Shown here one piece after another: positions 43,110-51,344 of a stretch of DNA of 64,000 bases (positions are counted from its first letter, which is position 1; each line of letters begins with the position of its first letter). The notes beneath the pieces were generated by a model. The model did not search any database. It was not told the DNA's origin and saw nothing but the letters and a program-made list of their open reading frames with translations. This stretch comes from Parapedobacter lycopersici_A (GTDB lineage Bacteria; Bacteroidota; Bacteroidia; Sphingobacteriales; Sphingobacteriaceae): the NCBI RefSeq assembly GCF_040395035.1, contig NZ_JBEBRB010000007.1:1-64000 (forward strand). The letters are read 5' to 3'. A program made the position numbers and the translations under genes.

Positions 43110-43196
43110 ATGGCGACAGTGTGCACACGTACATCCAGAAGGGAGGCACCCACACCTTTATTGATTATCGACATTGGTTTTTTTATAAAAAATTGA
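43110..43196 (+). CDS. Candidate 28-residue small protein or leader peptide
   Basis: ATG 43110 to TGA 43194-43196 encodes MATVCTRTSRREAPTPLLII followed by DIGFFIKN. The N-terminal half is basic and the C-terminal half hydrophobic. A consensus -7 element sits 21 bases upstream, which is what makes it worth listing. Nothing is recognised and it may be a chance frame. Confidence 0.25.
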   Translation: MATVCTRTSRREAPTPLLIIDIGFFIKN

Positions 43197-43345
43197 TTTT
43201 CAATAGTTTTAAAAACACCTGGCCCAATTGTTGAAAACTTGTGTTAACAATATTATTCGACAAAACCCTATTTTGTTGTTGTCATCAAGCCAGCGGCTGA
43301 AAAGCGGAATGGGAGCCTCAATGTTAGTTCTAAATTAGGATATAG

Positions 43346-44749
43346 ATGGAAGACGATTTCGAATATGGGCCCGCCGAAGACCCGAAATTTTCGGTAGCAC
43401 GATATGAAGAAATGATCCGCAACAAGGACCAGTATTTCTTTGACACACAGGCTTTTGAGGGGATCATAGATTATTACATGGATAAAAATGATCCGATTAA
43501 AGCACTTCAGGTGGTGGAGTATGCGGTAAACCAGCACCCCTTTGTGGCTGTTTTTTATTTGAAACAGGCCCAGCTTTTTGCCGTTACGCATCAGTTCTCC
43601 GAAGCATTGGAATCGTTGGAAAAGGCTGAAACCCTGGAGCCTTCGGAAAGCGATATTTACCTGATTAAGGGTGGAATACTGGGTAACCTGGACCGTTATG
43701 ACGAAGCATTCCGTAACCTGGAAAAGGCATTGGAATTGAGTGAAAATCCCGATGAAATTTACCTCCAGATGGCGTTGCTTTATCAAAATAAAGGCGATTA
43801 CGAAAAGGCCATCCATTTTCTTAAGGCAAGCCTGAAACAGAATATGGAAAATCAAGATGCCTTATACGAGCTTGCCTTCTGTTACGACGTATTGGATAGG
43901 CAGGAAGAAAGTATCGGTTTCTACAAGCAATACATCGATAATGATCCCTATTCCTGCGCAGCCTGGTATAACCTCGGGAATGCTTATCATAAACTGAACC
44001 GATACGAAGAGGCTATAGATGCCTACGATTATGCCATATTGATTAAAGACAACTTTGCTTCGGCTTACTTCAATAAAGGCAATGCACTGGTTAATTTGGA
44101 CAAATACAGTGAAGCCATCGCGGTATATAAGCAAACTTTCGAATATGAGCCCCCGGGTGCCGAAACATATTGTGCCATCGGAGAATGTTATGAAAAGCTT
44201 GACCAGATGGACGAAGCACGGTCGTACTATAAAAAAGCAGTGAAAATTGATGCGGACCTTGCTGATGCATGGTTTGGTATCGGCGTTACACTCGACTACG
44301 AAGAACGCCATTTCGAGTCATTGCATTTTTATAAAAAGGCGCTCGACCTGGAACAGAATAACCCGGATTACTGGTTTGCCATAGCGGATGCCCGTTACAA
44401 ACTGAACCAACTGGATGAAGCAGAGCAAGCTTACGAAAAAGTGGTTGAACTGAATCCCATTGACGCCGAGGCTTGGCTGGATTACTCTTCCATTTTATAC
44501 GAAAGAGGGAAGCTTGGCCGGGCAATTGAAACGATCGCCGAGGCCATTAAGAATAACCCGGAAACTGCGGAATTGTATTACCGCATGGTCGCTTATCTTA
44601 TTGCGAACGGCAAGTATAATGAAGCATTGAACTATTTGGAATTAGGACTGTCATCCGATCCACATAAGCATGCTGTATTATTTGAATACCTTCCACAATT
44701 GCGTGGCAATAAAGCCATAATCGATGTCATCAATAAATATACGTCGTAA
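43346..44749 (+). CDS. Tetratricopeptide repeat protein
   Basis: The 467-residue protein has no signal peptide and is built of about eleven TPR helix pairs, from about residue 35 to 440. Clear repeats include YNLGNAYHKLNRYEEAIDAY and WFGIGVTLDYEERHFESLHF. Tyr and acidic residues are frequent. TPR arrays are protein-binding scaffolds; no enzyme domain is seen. Close relatives are common in Sphingobacteriaceae upstream of the ComA-like gene, as far as I recall. Confidence 0.9.
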   Translation: MEDDFEYGPAEDPKFSVARYEEMIRNKDQYFFDTQAFEGIIDYYMDKNDPIKALQVVEYAVNQHPFVAVFYLKQAQLFAVTHQFSEALESLEKAETLEPSESDIYLIKGGILGNLDRYDEAFRNLEKALELSENPDEIYLQMALLYQNKGDYEKAIHFLKASLKQNMENQDALYELAFCYDVLDRQEESIGFYKQYIDNDPYSCAAWYNLGNAYHKLNRYEEAIDAYDYAILIKDNFASAYFNKGNALVNLDKYSEAIAVYKQTFEYEPPGAETYCAIGECYEKLDQMDEARSYYKKAVKIDADLADAWFGIGVTLDYEERHFESLHFYKKALDLEQNNPDYWFAIADARYKLNQLDEAEQAYEKVVELNPIDAEAWLDYSSILYERGKLGRAIETIAEAIKNNPETAELYYRMVAYLIANGKYNEALNYLELGLSSDPHKHAVLFEYLPQLRGNKAIIDVINKYTS

Positions 44750-44820
44750 TTTGCCGGACGGCCGTTCCGTGATGCGGCCATTACACAGCAACTTTTGTTA
44801 GCATTAATGCAGTTACTTTC

Positions 44821-45576
44821 ATGAATTTTGAGTTGAAGAATGTCCCGATGCGTACGCATAAACCAAGGAATAATGGATTAACAATGGTCATGGATAAAGG
44901 GTTTAGCGTAAGGCAAGCCGAGGATTTCATGGCCGTTGGAGCATCATATACCGATTTTGTTAAGCTGGGATGGACAACCGCTTACCTTACCCCACAGCTG
45001 GAAGAGAAACTGGCGGTATACCGAAGTGCCGGCGTACACCCTTATTTGGGCGGAACCTTATTTGAAGCGTTTGTTGTCCGTGATCAGTTCGATGATTTTT
45101 TACGGGTTATCGAAAAATACAAGCTGGAATACGCTGAAATTTCCGACGGTTCCATTGTGATGCCGCATGACCAGAAGTGCGAGTACATTGCGAAACTTGC
45201 CCAACATGTCACGGTCATTTCTGAGGTGGGATCTAAAGACAACACCAAGATTATGGCTCCCTATAAATGGATTTCATTAATGAAAGCCGAGTTAGCCGCC
45301 GGATCGTGGCGACTTATTGCGGAGTCACGCGAAAGCGGGAATGTCGGGCTTTACCGGGAATCGGGCGAGGTAAGACAGGGACTGGTAGATGAAATCCTGA
45401 ACGAAATACCTAATGAAAAAATCATCTGGGAAGCACCGCTGAAAGCACAACAGGTCTGGTTTATCCAGCTTTTAGGCGCCAATGTGAACCTGGGAAATAT
45501 CAGTCCGCATGAAATTATCGCGTTGGAAAGTACCCGTCTGGGCCTGCGCGGGGATACCTTTCATAATTTCATCTAA
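44821..45576 (+). CDS. Phosphosulfolactate synthase-like protein (ComA family)
   Basis: The 251-residue product matches ComA, a TIM-barrel enzyme that adds sulfite to phosphoenolpyruvate to give phosphosulfolactate. NNGLTMVMDKG, VKLGWTTAYLT, HPYLGGTLFEAF, EISDGSIVMP and VISEVGSKD, followed by LIAESRESGNVGLY, are typical. ComA is best known from coenzyme M synthesis in methanogens. In Bacteroidota its product is not settled; a link to sulfonates or sulfonolipids is possible. It lies 71 bases after the TPR gene and 29 before aroE. Confidence 0.88.
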   Translation: MNFELKNVPMRTHKPRNNGLTMVMDKGFSVRQAEDFMAVGASYTDFVKLGWTTAYLTPQLEEKLAVYRSAGVHPYLGGTLFEAFVVRDQFDDFLRVIEKYKLEYAEISDGSIVMPHDQKCEYIAKLAQHVTVISEVGSKDNTKIMAPYKWISLMKAELAAGSWRLIAESRESGNVGLYRESGEVRQGLVDEILNEIPNEKIIWEAPLKAQQVWFIQLLGANVNLGNISPHEIIALESTRLGLRGDTFHNFI

Positions 45577-45605
45577 CGGCTCCTACTTAAATTACTGCCT
45601 GTACC

Positions 45606-46349
45606 ATGAAAAAGTTCGGCTTAATTGGCTATCCGCTGACCCACTCATTTTCCAAGCGGTATTATGACGCTAAATTTGAACGGGAACAGATAAAGGATGT
45701 TGATTATCAGCTGTATCCGATCGAATCAATCTTGGCTTTACCCAAATTGATCTCGAATGACCCTCAATTAGCGGGGATAAATGTGACAATTCCATATAAG
45801 ATTGCTGTGATGGATTACCTGCACCAGCTCTCACCGGAAGCGGAAGCGATCGCTGCAGTAAACTGCATCCGGATTGACCGGCAAATGGGAGAACCGATAC
45901 TGACCGGATATAATACCGATGTATTTGGGTTTATGGAATCGCTGAAACCGTTGCTCCAGCCATGGCATACTTCGGCCCTTGTGCTTGGAAATGGCGGTGC
46001 TGCAAAAGCCATTGTTTATGCACTCACGCAATTGGGAATTACCCCCCACCTGGTCTCACGCAGGCCCGAAGGAGGACAATACACGTACAGCCAGCTACGT
46101 GCGGATGTATTGAGCGAGCACCTGCTCCTAGTTAACACCACACCTCTTGGCACCTACCCGGATATCGACAGTTATCCCGATATTCCGTACGAATATCTTG
46201 GGAAGAAGCACCTGCTGTACGATCTGGTATATAATCCCGCTGCAACCGCATTTTTAAAACGGGGTGCCCGGCAGGGTGCGGCAATAAAGAATGGACTGGA
46301 AATGCTGGAGCTGCAGGCCGAACGGAACTGGCAACTATGGAACAGCTGA
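45606..46349 (+). CDS. aroE: Shikimate dehydrogenase
   Basis: The 247-residue product reduces 3-dehydroshikimate with NADPH in aromatic amino acid synthesis. GLIGYPLTHSFSKRY at the start, GINVTIPYK with the catalytic Lys, NTDVFGF with the catalytic Asp, and the dinucleotide-binding LGNGGAAKAIVYAL are present. The C-terminal GLEMLELQAERNWQLW is typical. It is on the short side for the family but complete. gldD follows after about 10 bases. Confidence 0.95.
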   Translation: MKKFGLIGYPLTHSFSKRYYDAKFEREQIKDVDYQLYPIESILALPKLISNDPQLAGINVTIPYKIAVMDYLHQLSPEAEAIAAVNCIRIDRQMGEPILTGYNTDVFGFMESLKPLLQPWHTSALVLGNGGAAKAIVYALTQLGITPHLVSRRPEGGQYTYSQLRADVLSEHLLLVNTTPLGTYPDIDSYPDIPYEYLGKKHLLYDLVYNPAATAFLKRGARQGAAIKNGLEMLELQAERNWQLWNS

Positions 46350-46359
46350 TGCGTTGACG

Positions 46360-46962
46360 ATGAACAGCGGAGGAATGATGTCCCAAAATGTGGCTTTATG
46401 GGTCTTTGCCTGTTTGGTAATCAGCTGTATCTTCAGCTGTACGCCGCATTATTCGCCCAAACCCAGGGGATACTTCCGCATCGAGTTTCCGGCAAAAGAT
46501 TATCGGTCCTTTTCTTCCTCCTGTCCCTTTGTATTTGCGATACCTGCTTACGCTTCCATGGAGCCCGACCGTTCAGCGGATGCGCAGCCTTGCTGGACGG
46601 ATATCTGGTTTAAGCAGTTTAACGCACGGATACACCTGAGTTACATTTCCATCGAAGGCAAGGCGCATTTTAATGAGCTAGTGGAAGATGCCCGGACGTT
46701 CGCATTCAAGCATACCATTAAAGCGACTGCAATAGATCAACAGCGGATTAACCGACCGGCAGACCATGTATTTGGCCTGCTGTATGAAATCAGCGGCAAT
46801 ACCGCATCGAACATTCAGTTCTTTGTTACGGACAGCACGCACCATTACCTCCGTGGGGCACTTTATTTCAATGAAAAGCCGCGCCTGGATTCCATCCAGC
46901 CGGTACTCGATTTCATACGTGCCGATATTGATACTATCATCCATTCCATCCGTTGGAAATGA
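46360..46962 (+). CDS. gldD: Gliding motility lipoprotein GldD
   Basis: The 200-residue lipoprotein has a hydrophobic leader ending in a Cys (IFSC) and the GldD signature YSPKPRGYFRIEFPAKDY, followed by CPFVFAIPAYA and CWTDIWFKQFNARIHLSY. GldD is needed for gliding and type IX secretion in Flavobacterium, though its role is not known. The start is uncertain: ATG 46360 (chosen), 46375 or 46378 all precede the signal sequence, and the frame is open to 46291 inside aroE. It connects this operon with the PorV/T9SS genes at 34474-36148. Confidence 0.9.
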   Translation: MNSGGMMSQNVALWVFACLVISCIFSCTPHYSPKPRGYFRIEFPAKDYRSFSSSCPFVFAIPAYASMEPDRSADAQPCWTDIWFKQFNARIHLSYISIEGKAHFNELVEDARTFAFKHTIKATAIDQQRINRPADHVFGLLYEISGNTASNIQFFVTDSTHHYLRGALYFNEKPRLDSIQPVLDFIRADIDTIIHSIRWK

Positions 46963-46967
46963 ATGCT

Positions 46968-46975
46968 TATTTTTG
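46968..46975 (+). promoter_or_regulatory. Promoter -7 element for the MBL hydrolase gene
   Basis: TATTTTTG lies in the 17-base gap after gldD and ends four bases before the ATG at 46980, predicting a leaderless mRNA. The frame would otherwise extend to 46953, through this element. Confidence 0.45.
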
Positions 46976-46979
46976 CGGT

Positions 46980-47621
46980 ATGATCCACATTAAATCCTTT
47001 GTCTGCAACCCTTACCAGGAAAACACTTACGTGCTGTACGATGACACGGGTGCAGGCGCAATCATCGACCCGGGAATGTATGGGAAAGCGGAAGAAGATG
47101 CGGTGAAGGAATTTATCGATGGTGAAGGCCTGCAGCTGCAGTTGCTTCTTAATACACACTGTCATATCGACCACGTGCTCGGTAACCGGTATATTTATGA
47201 CACTTACGGGTTACTGCCGCAATTCCATGAGAGGGAATTACCCTTATTGATCGAGGTGCAGAATTATGCTCCGCAGATGGGAATACGGTATGAGGTGTCA
47301 CCCATCGCAGAAACATTTCTCCCCTCGACCGGCTCAGTGACTTTCGGGCAGCAAAAGCTGCACCTGATTTTTGCGCCGGGGCACTCACCGGCACATTTGT
47401 GCTTCTATTCCCCTGAAAATGGTTTGCTGATCGGTGGTGATGTCCTTTTCCGGAACAGCATCGGACGAACGGACCTCCCGGGTGGCAATCATCAACAGTT
47501 GCTTAACAGTATCTCGCAGCAACTTTACACGCTGCCCGGCGACACCCGGGTATACCCAGGACATGGTCCCGAGACCACAATTGGGCAGGAGAAAAAAACC
47601 AATCCGTTTATCAGGGGGTAG
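46980..47621 (+). CDS. MBL-fold metallo-hydrolase
   Basis: The 213-residue product is a glyoxalase II-like hydrolase. The motif THCHIDHVLGN carries the zinc ligands, with APGHSPAHLCFYS, GGDVLFRNSIGRTDLPGG and VYPGHGPETTIGQEK completing the set. Start MIHIKSF at 46980 fits the family (family N termini begin with a strand leading to NPYQENTYVLYD). Substrate is probably a thioester or lactone. It is followed three bases later by the LolC/E-like gene. Confidence 0.9.
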   Translation: MIHIKSFVCNPYQENTYVLYDDTGAGAIIDPGMYGKAEEDAVKEFIDGEGLQLQLLLNTHCHIDHVLGNRYIYDTYGLLPQFHERELPLLIEVQNYAPQMGIRYEVSPIAETFLPSTGSVTFGQQKLHLIFAPGHSPAHLCFYSPENGLLIGGDVLFRNSIGRTDLPGGNHQQLLNSISQQLYTLPGDTRVYPGHGPETTIGQEKKTNPFIRG

Positions 47622-47624
47622 CCG

Positions 47625-48845
47625 ATGAATGTTGCACTTTATTTTGCCAGGCGTTACCTTTTCTCCAAGAAATCGGTGAATGCCATCAATATCATCTCCG
47701 GCATCAGCGCTGTAGGCGTATTGGTAAGCAGTGCATCGCTCATCGTGATTTTATCGTTTTATAATGGGTTGGAAAACCTGATTTTTTCCATGTACAGTGC
47801 ATTTACACCGGAACTCCGTATTGAGCCCAAGGAGGGAAAGGTGTTTACCGCTGACAAACAACTATTTGATGCAGTTAAGACCGACCCCCGCATTGCGGCA
47901 TACGATGAGGTTTTACAGGAGCGTGTATTGCTCCGGTACGATAGCGGCCAGTACATCGCTACCATCAAAGGAGTATCGGCAGACTTTATACAGCATCAGC
48001 AGACCGATTCCGTCCTGCGGGAGGGTCGTTTTGCGCTGGAGCGCAGTGGGGTATATTATGCCGTAATGGGCGCCAAGGTACAGGGAATGCTCGGCATATC
48101 GCTCGAGGATCCATCGCGCGTAATTGAGGTGTTTTCTCCCAGGAAAGGGAAAATAAACGCTGTTAATCCGGCAGAGGAGTTTACCATGCGGACCATCCGT
48201 CCGTCCGGCGTGCTCACCTATCAGCAGGAATATGACGACCTATTGATTGTACCAATGGCTTTTGCCAGGGAGGTGCTGAGTGAATATGATCAGGTTTCGG
48301 CCATAGAAATCGATCTGATTCCGGGGGCCGACGCGACTGCTGTTCAGCGGGATTTATTGTCAACCCTGGGCGCAAATTTTCAAGTAAAAAACCGGGAACA
48401 ACAGAACCCCACATTATACAAAATCGTTCGATCTGAAAAGTGGGCCGTATTCTTCATCATCGCCTTTACGGGAATGATTGCTATCTTCAACATTGTTGGT
48501 TCACTCACCATGCTCGTGATCGACAAAAAAAAGGATATATCCATATTGATGAGTTTAGGCGCTGGCAACTCGCTCATTCGCCGGATATTTTTCTACGAAG
48601 GCATGCTGATTGCGCTGATCGGTTGTATTACGGGTCTTTTTTTGGGGTTGTTGTTTTGCCTGTCGCAGTACTACTGGGGATGGATTGGTATTGGAAACGG
48701 AGAAAATATGATTACCGATGCTTACCCGGTGGATATCCGCGCAATGGATTTCCTGCTGGTATTTGCCACAGTCTTTGTCGTGTCCGCAATGGTTGCGTTT
48801 ATTTCGTCGCGGTTAAGTGTGCGGCAAACCGTGCGGCTTTCCTAA
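47625..48845 (+). CDS. LolC/LolE-like ABC transporter permease
   Basis: The 406-residue protein has four membrane helices in the LolC/E-FtsX arrangement: one N-terminal (NAINIISGISAVGVLVSSASLIVILSF region), a large periplasmic domain, and three C-terminal helices with KKDISILMSLGAGNSLIRRIF and FYEGMLIALIGCITGLFLG segments. The N-terminal ALYFARRYLFSKKSVNAINI is typical of lipoprotein-release permeases. No LolD ATPase is adjacent. Its stop lies four bases from the convergent gene's stop. Confidence 0.88.
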   Translation: MNVALYFARRYLFSKKSVNAINIISGISAVGVLVSSASLIVILSFYNGLENLIFSMYSAFTPELRIEPKEGKVFTADKQLFDAVKTDPRIAAYDEVLQERVLLRYDSGQYIATIKGVSADFIQHQQTDSVLREGRFALERSGVYYAVMGAKVQGMLGISLEDPSRVIEVFSPRKGKINAVNPAEEFTMRTIRPSGVLTYQQEYDDLLIVPMAFAREVLSEYDQVSAIEIDLIPGADATAVQRDLLSTLGANFQVKNREQQNPTLYKIVRSEKWAVFFIIAFTGMIAIFNIVGSLTMLVIDKKKDISILMSLGAGNSLIRRIFFYEGMLIALIGCITGLFLGLLFCLSQYYWGWIGIGNGENMITDAYPVDIRAMDFLLVFATVFVVSAMVAFISSRLSVRQTVRLS

Positions 48846-48849
48846 GCGA

Positions 48850-49503
48850 TTATCGGTTTCGCTGCAACCTATTCCGGCTTTTATTCCCTTCGGTTATCTG
48901 ACGAATGAAATTACCCCAGGCAAAGGGGCTCAACAGCGGATTGGCCATCCGTTGATTTACCGCCTGATTACTTAACTCGATATGGTTTTGCATCGCACTA
49001 AAGCTCTGGATCTCCTCAGCGCTGCGAGGTGTAATGCGGGAGAGGGCAGCTAATGATTCAGGAGAGAGGTTCTTTTGCGCCACCACAATATCATCGTCAG
49101 CAATCTCAAGCGCCATAAACGCTTCATTAAATTCATCAATGCTTGCCCATGGATACGGTGTTACCATAGGTAACTCCTTAATCTGTGCGGTCATGCGCAC
49201 CATAGCGGTATACTTGTCTTCCGGAACTGTTGGGATGATTACCCGGATCGGCAGGTAACCGACAGACGTGAAGCTAATGGTATCCCCTTCATGGGCTACA
49301 AACGAAAAATAACCTTGGTGATTAGCGGTAAATGTCTGATTATGGTATGAGTTATTTTTAACGGTAACATAGGGCACAACCGTGTTTGTGTCCGCGTTGT
49401 GAATGACACCGCTAAACTGTACCAGCTTACGGTCCTGTGCGTTTGATACAACGACTGCACATAACACACACACGGCAACGATGATATAACGATTTACCCT
49501 CAT
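48850..49503 (-). CDS. Secreted protein with carboxypeptidase-like regulatory domain
   Basis: The 217-residue product has a signal peptide (through VVSNAQ, about 23) and an N-terminal beta-sandwich like those before SusC barrels (FSGVIHNADTNTVVPYVTV, FSFVAHEGDTISFTSVGY). An acidic helical part follows, then an Asn/Arg-rich C terminus. It lacks a barrel or other domain. Similar small proteins are common in Bacteroidota; the role is unknown. A TAGTTTTG element five bases upstream of ATG 49503 supports this start over 49521. Confidence 0.8.
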   Translation of the reverse strand: MRVNRYIIVAVCVLCAVVVSNAQDRKLVQFSGVIHNADTNTVVPYVTVKNNSYHNQTFTANHQGYFSFVAHEGDTISFTSVGYLPIRVIIPTVPEDKYTAMVRMTAQIKELPMVTPYPWASIDEFNEAFMALEIADDDIVVAQKNLSPESLAALSRITPRSAEEIQSFSAMQNHIELSNQAVNQRMANPLLSPFAWGNFIRQITEGNKSRNRLQRNR

Positions 49504-49508
49504 GTCCA

Positions 49509-49516
49509 CAAAACTA
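49509..49516 (-). promoter_or_regulatory. Promoter -7 element for the 49503 gene
   Basis: Minus-strand TAGTTTTG, a full TAnnTTTG match, ends five bases before the ATG. Confidence 0.45.
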
Positions 49517-49559
49517 CGCATTCGGTGTTTCCTGGCTTGTTAAATAATGTTAACCCCGC

Positions 49560-49844
49560 TTAAAAACTTATTTTGGGGGTTGGCATGGTAGCATTGGGGT
49601 CGTCCATATCCGTGATATTAACAGCTTCCACGGCGGTAATTTCAGGCACGGCTTTCTTAATCGCCTGCTCTAAACCTGCCTTGAAGGTCATGATACTCAT
49701 GGCACATGAAGCACAGGACCCCAAAAGCTTCAACTTCACGACATTATCCGCCGTTATCTCGTCAATTCGCACGTTGCCGCCGTCAGTCTCCAGATACGGC
49801 CGGATTGAATCCAATGCCTGCTCTACTCTTTCCTGTAAATTCAT
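49560..49844 (-). CDS. NifU-like Fe-S scaffold protein
   Basis: The 94-residue product is the NifU C-terminal (Nfu) domain alone: RPYLETDGGNVRI and the CASC cluster motif in LLGSCASCAMSIMTFKAGLEQAI. Nfu proteins carry [4Fe-4S] clusters to target enzymes; IspH and complex I in this window are such targets in principle. An imperfect -7 element (TATCTTTA, 49866-49873) lies upstream. TTGTTAAA-like repeats are found on both sides of the gene. Confidence 0.93.
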   Translation of the reverse strand: MNLQERVEQALDSIRPYLETDGGNVRIDEITADNVVKLKLLGSCASCAMSIMTFKAGLEQAIKKAVPEITAVEAVNITDMDDPNATMPTPKISF

Positions 49845-50009
49845 AACCTCACTTATTTACTGTTGTAAAGATACGGATTTTTCTTAAAATGAAACAGTGT
49901 GTTTCCCGGTTCCAGCGTTATGACGGTATGACGGCTTGTTAAAGTTTGTTAAAAGCCTTTTCCTACCATTTCCATTTCACCATCTTTGGCTTATCTTGCT
50001 CCAAATTAA

Positions 50010-50040
50010 TTGACAGGTATACTAAATTCACTTATCTTTG
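50010..50040 (+). promoter_or_regulatory. Promoter for bamD-rpoZ-coaBC
   Basis: TTG (50010-50012), 20-base spacer, TATCTTTG (50033-50040). The bamD ATG is at 50045, four bases later, so a leaderless mRNA is predicted. This also rules out the upstream in-frame ATG at 49946. Confidence 0.7.
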
Positions 50041-50044
50041 CAAA

Positions 50045-50959
50045 ATGTTTATAAACAGGCGAGTTGCGGCATGGGCAGCGGTTATGCTGCTGATTGTAAT
50101 GATCTCCGGATGTAAGAGCCGATTTGAAAAGTTGCGGGCGAGTAACAATATCGCGCAAAAGTACCAGGAAGCCATCAAATATTATAACAATAAACGGTAC
50201 AGCAAAGCGCAGATCTTATTTGAAGACCTGATGCAGAGGTATCGCGGCCAAGCAGAGGCGGAAGACCTGTACTATTATATGGCTTACACCAATTATTACC
50301 TGCGTGACTATACTGCCGCGAGGTATCATTTCAAACAATTCACCGACACCTACCCCAACAGCGCAAGAACGGAAGAATGCCGGTATATGGGTGCTTACTG
50401 TTATTACCTGGAATCGCCCAAAGCGACACTCGATCAGGAATATACATACCGGGCGATTGAAGCGTTACAGCTGTTTATCAACTTATATCCATCCAGTGAA
50501 CGTGCCAAGGAAGCCGGGGCACTGATCCAGGACTTACGTGATAAACTGGAGGCTAAGGCATTTACTAATGCCAAGCTGTATCTGGATATGGGGCTACAGG
50601 ATGACTACCGTGCAGCTGTTATTGCGTTTGACAATGTACTACGTGATTTTCCGGACACGAAATATGCTGAGGAAATGGAGTTTCTGAGTATTAAAGCACA
50701 ATCGCTTTATGCCGGCCAAAGTTCGCTGAGAAGACAGGAAGAGCGATTCGAGGAAGTTGTTGAACTCTATAATAAGTTTGTCGCTGCCTATCCGGAAAGC
50801 CGTTTCCGGAAAGATGCGGACAAATACAAGGCGGATGCGGAGCAACGGATAACGGAAGCCAAAAAGCTGATGGCTGAATTTTCGGCTGCACAGCGAAGAC
50901 AGGAAACGTCACAACTGCCGGCGGAGACAGCTGTACCGGAAGTTTCTACATCAAATTAA
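50045..50959 (+). CDS. bamD: Outer membrane protein assembly factor BamD
   Basis: The 304-residue lipoprotein (lipobox MISGC) is BamD, the TPR-containing partner of BamA that helps insert beta-barrels. KYQEAIKYYNNKRYSKAQILFEDL is split across the first repeat; AEDLYYYMAYTNYYLRDY and HFKQFTDTYPNSARTEE belong to the next. The gene leads a three-gene operon with rpoZ (14-base gap) and coaBC. This operon is typical for Bacteroidota. Confidence 0.95.
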   Translation: MFINRRVAAWAAVMLLIVMISGCKSRFEKLRASNNIAQKYQEAIKYYNNKRYSKAQILFEDLMQRYRGQAEAEDLYYYMAYTNYYLRDYTAARYHFKQFTDTYPNSARTEECRYMGAYCYYLESPKATLDQEYTYRAIEALQLFINLYPSSERAKEAGALIQDLRDKLEAKAFTNAKLYLDMGLQDDYRAAVIAFDNVLRDFPDTKYAEEMEFLSIKAQSLYAGQSSLRRQEERFEEVVELYNKFVAAYPESRFRKDADKYKADAEQRITEAKKLMAEFSAAQRRQETSQLPAETAVPEVSTSN

Positions 50960-50973
50960 CTGAATAAAAATTA

Positions 50974-51324
50974 ATGAGTAAAGATATGAGTACGCAAGTA
51001 AGTAAGTCCGTTGTCCCCAACAGCACCGTAACCCGTGATCTGAGGGAATTGGATGAAAAAACAGGTAATATATACGAATCGATTGTGGTCATCAGTAAGC
51101 GGGCCAACCAGATTTCCGTGGACCTGAAAGAAGAACTCAATGGCAAGCTGGCCGAATTTGCTACGACCAATGACAATTTGGAAGAAGTATTTGAAAACCG
51201 CGAACAAATAGAAATTTCAAAACATTACGAACGTCTGCCCAAACCCACGCTGGTGGCCGTTGATGATTTCCTGAACGACAAGGTCTATTTCAGGAACCCG
51301 TCAAAAGAACAAGCAGCGGATTAA
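50974..51324 (+). CDS. rpoZ: RNA polymerase omega subunit, RpoZ/Rpb6-like
   Basis: The 116-residue product has the omega/Rpb6 core with TVTRDLRELDEKTGNIYESIVVISKRANQIS split over two helices and a C-terminal extension (KHYERLPKPTLVAVDDFLND) normal for Bacteroidota. It binds the beta' subunit and stabilises RNA polymerase. Either ATG 50974 or 50986 could be used. Confidence 0.92.
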   Translation: MSKDMSTQVSKSVVPNSTVTRDLRELDEKTGNIYESIVVISKRANQISVDLKEELNGKLAEFATTNDNLEEVFENREQIEISKHYERLPKPTLVAVDDFLNDKVYFRNPSKEQAAD

Positions 51325-51344
51325 TAACCTGCGGTTTCATCGGC

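Larger units (their letters stand above)
42947..43345. other. Spacer with divergent promoters and a candidate 28-codon gene
   Basis: The 399-base stretch holds two back-to-back -7 elements (minus CAAAGATA at 43052-43059, plus TACCTTTG at 43082-43089), a 28-codon plus-strand frame, and an 8-bp stem-loop (ATTGTTGA 43227-43234, TTAACAAT 43244-43251, one G-T pair). It also has an AT-rich hairpin ACAAAA-CCCTA-TTTTGT near 43260-43276. The first 100 bases act as the long leader of the ALDH gene. Confidence 0.5.

Noticed and set aside
43227..43251. Stem-loop ATTGTTGA/TTAACAAT as a terminator
   Set aside because: It is AT-rich, has a wobble pair and no T run follows; noted only in the spacer entry.
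49850..49945. Possible tRNA T-arm (GGTTCCAGC) before bamD
   Set aside because: No acceptor, D or anticodon arms can be folded around it.
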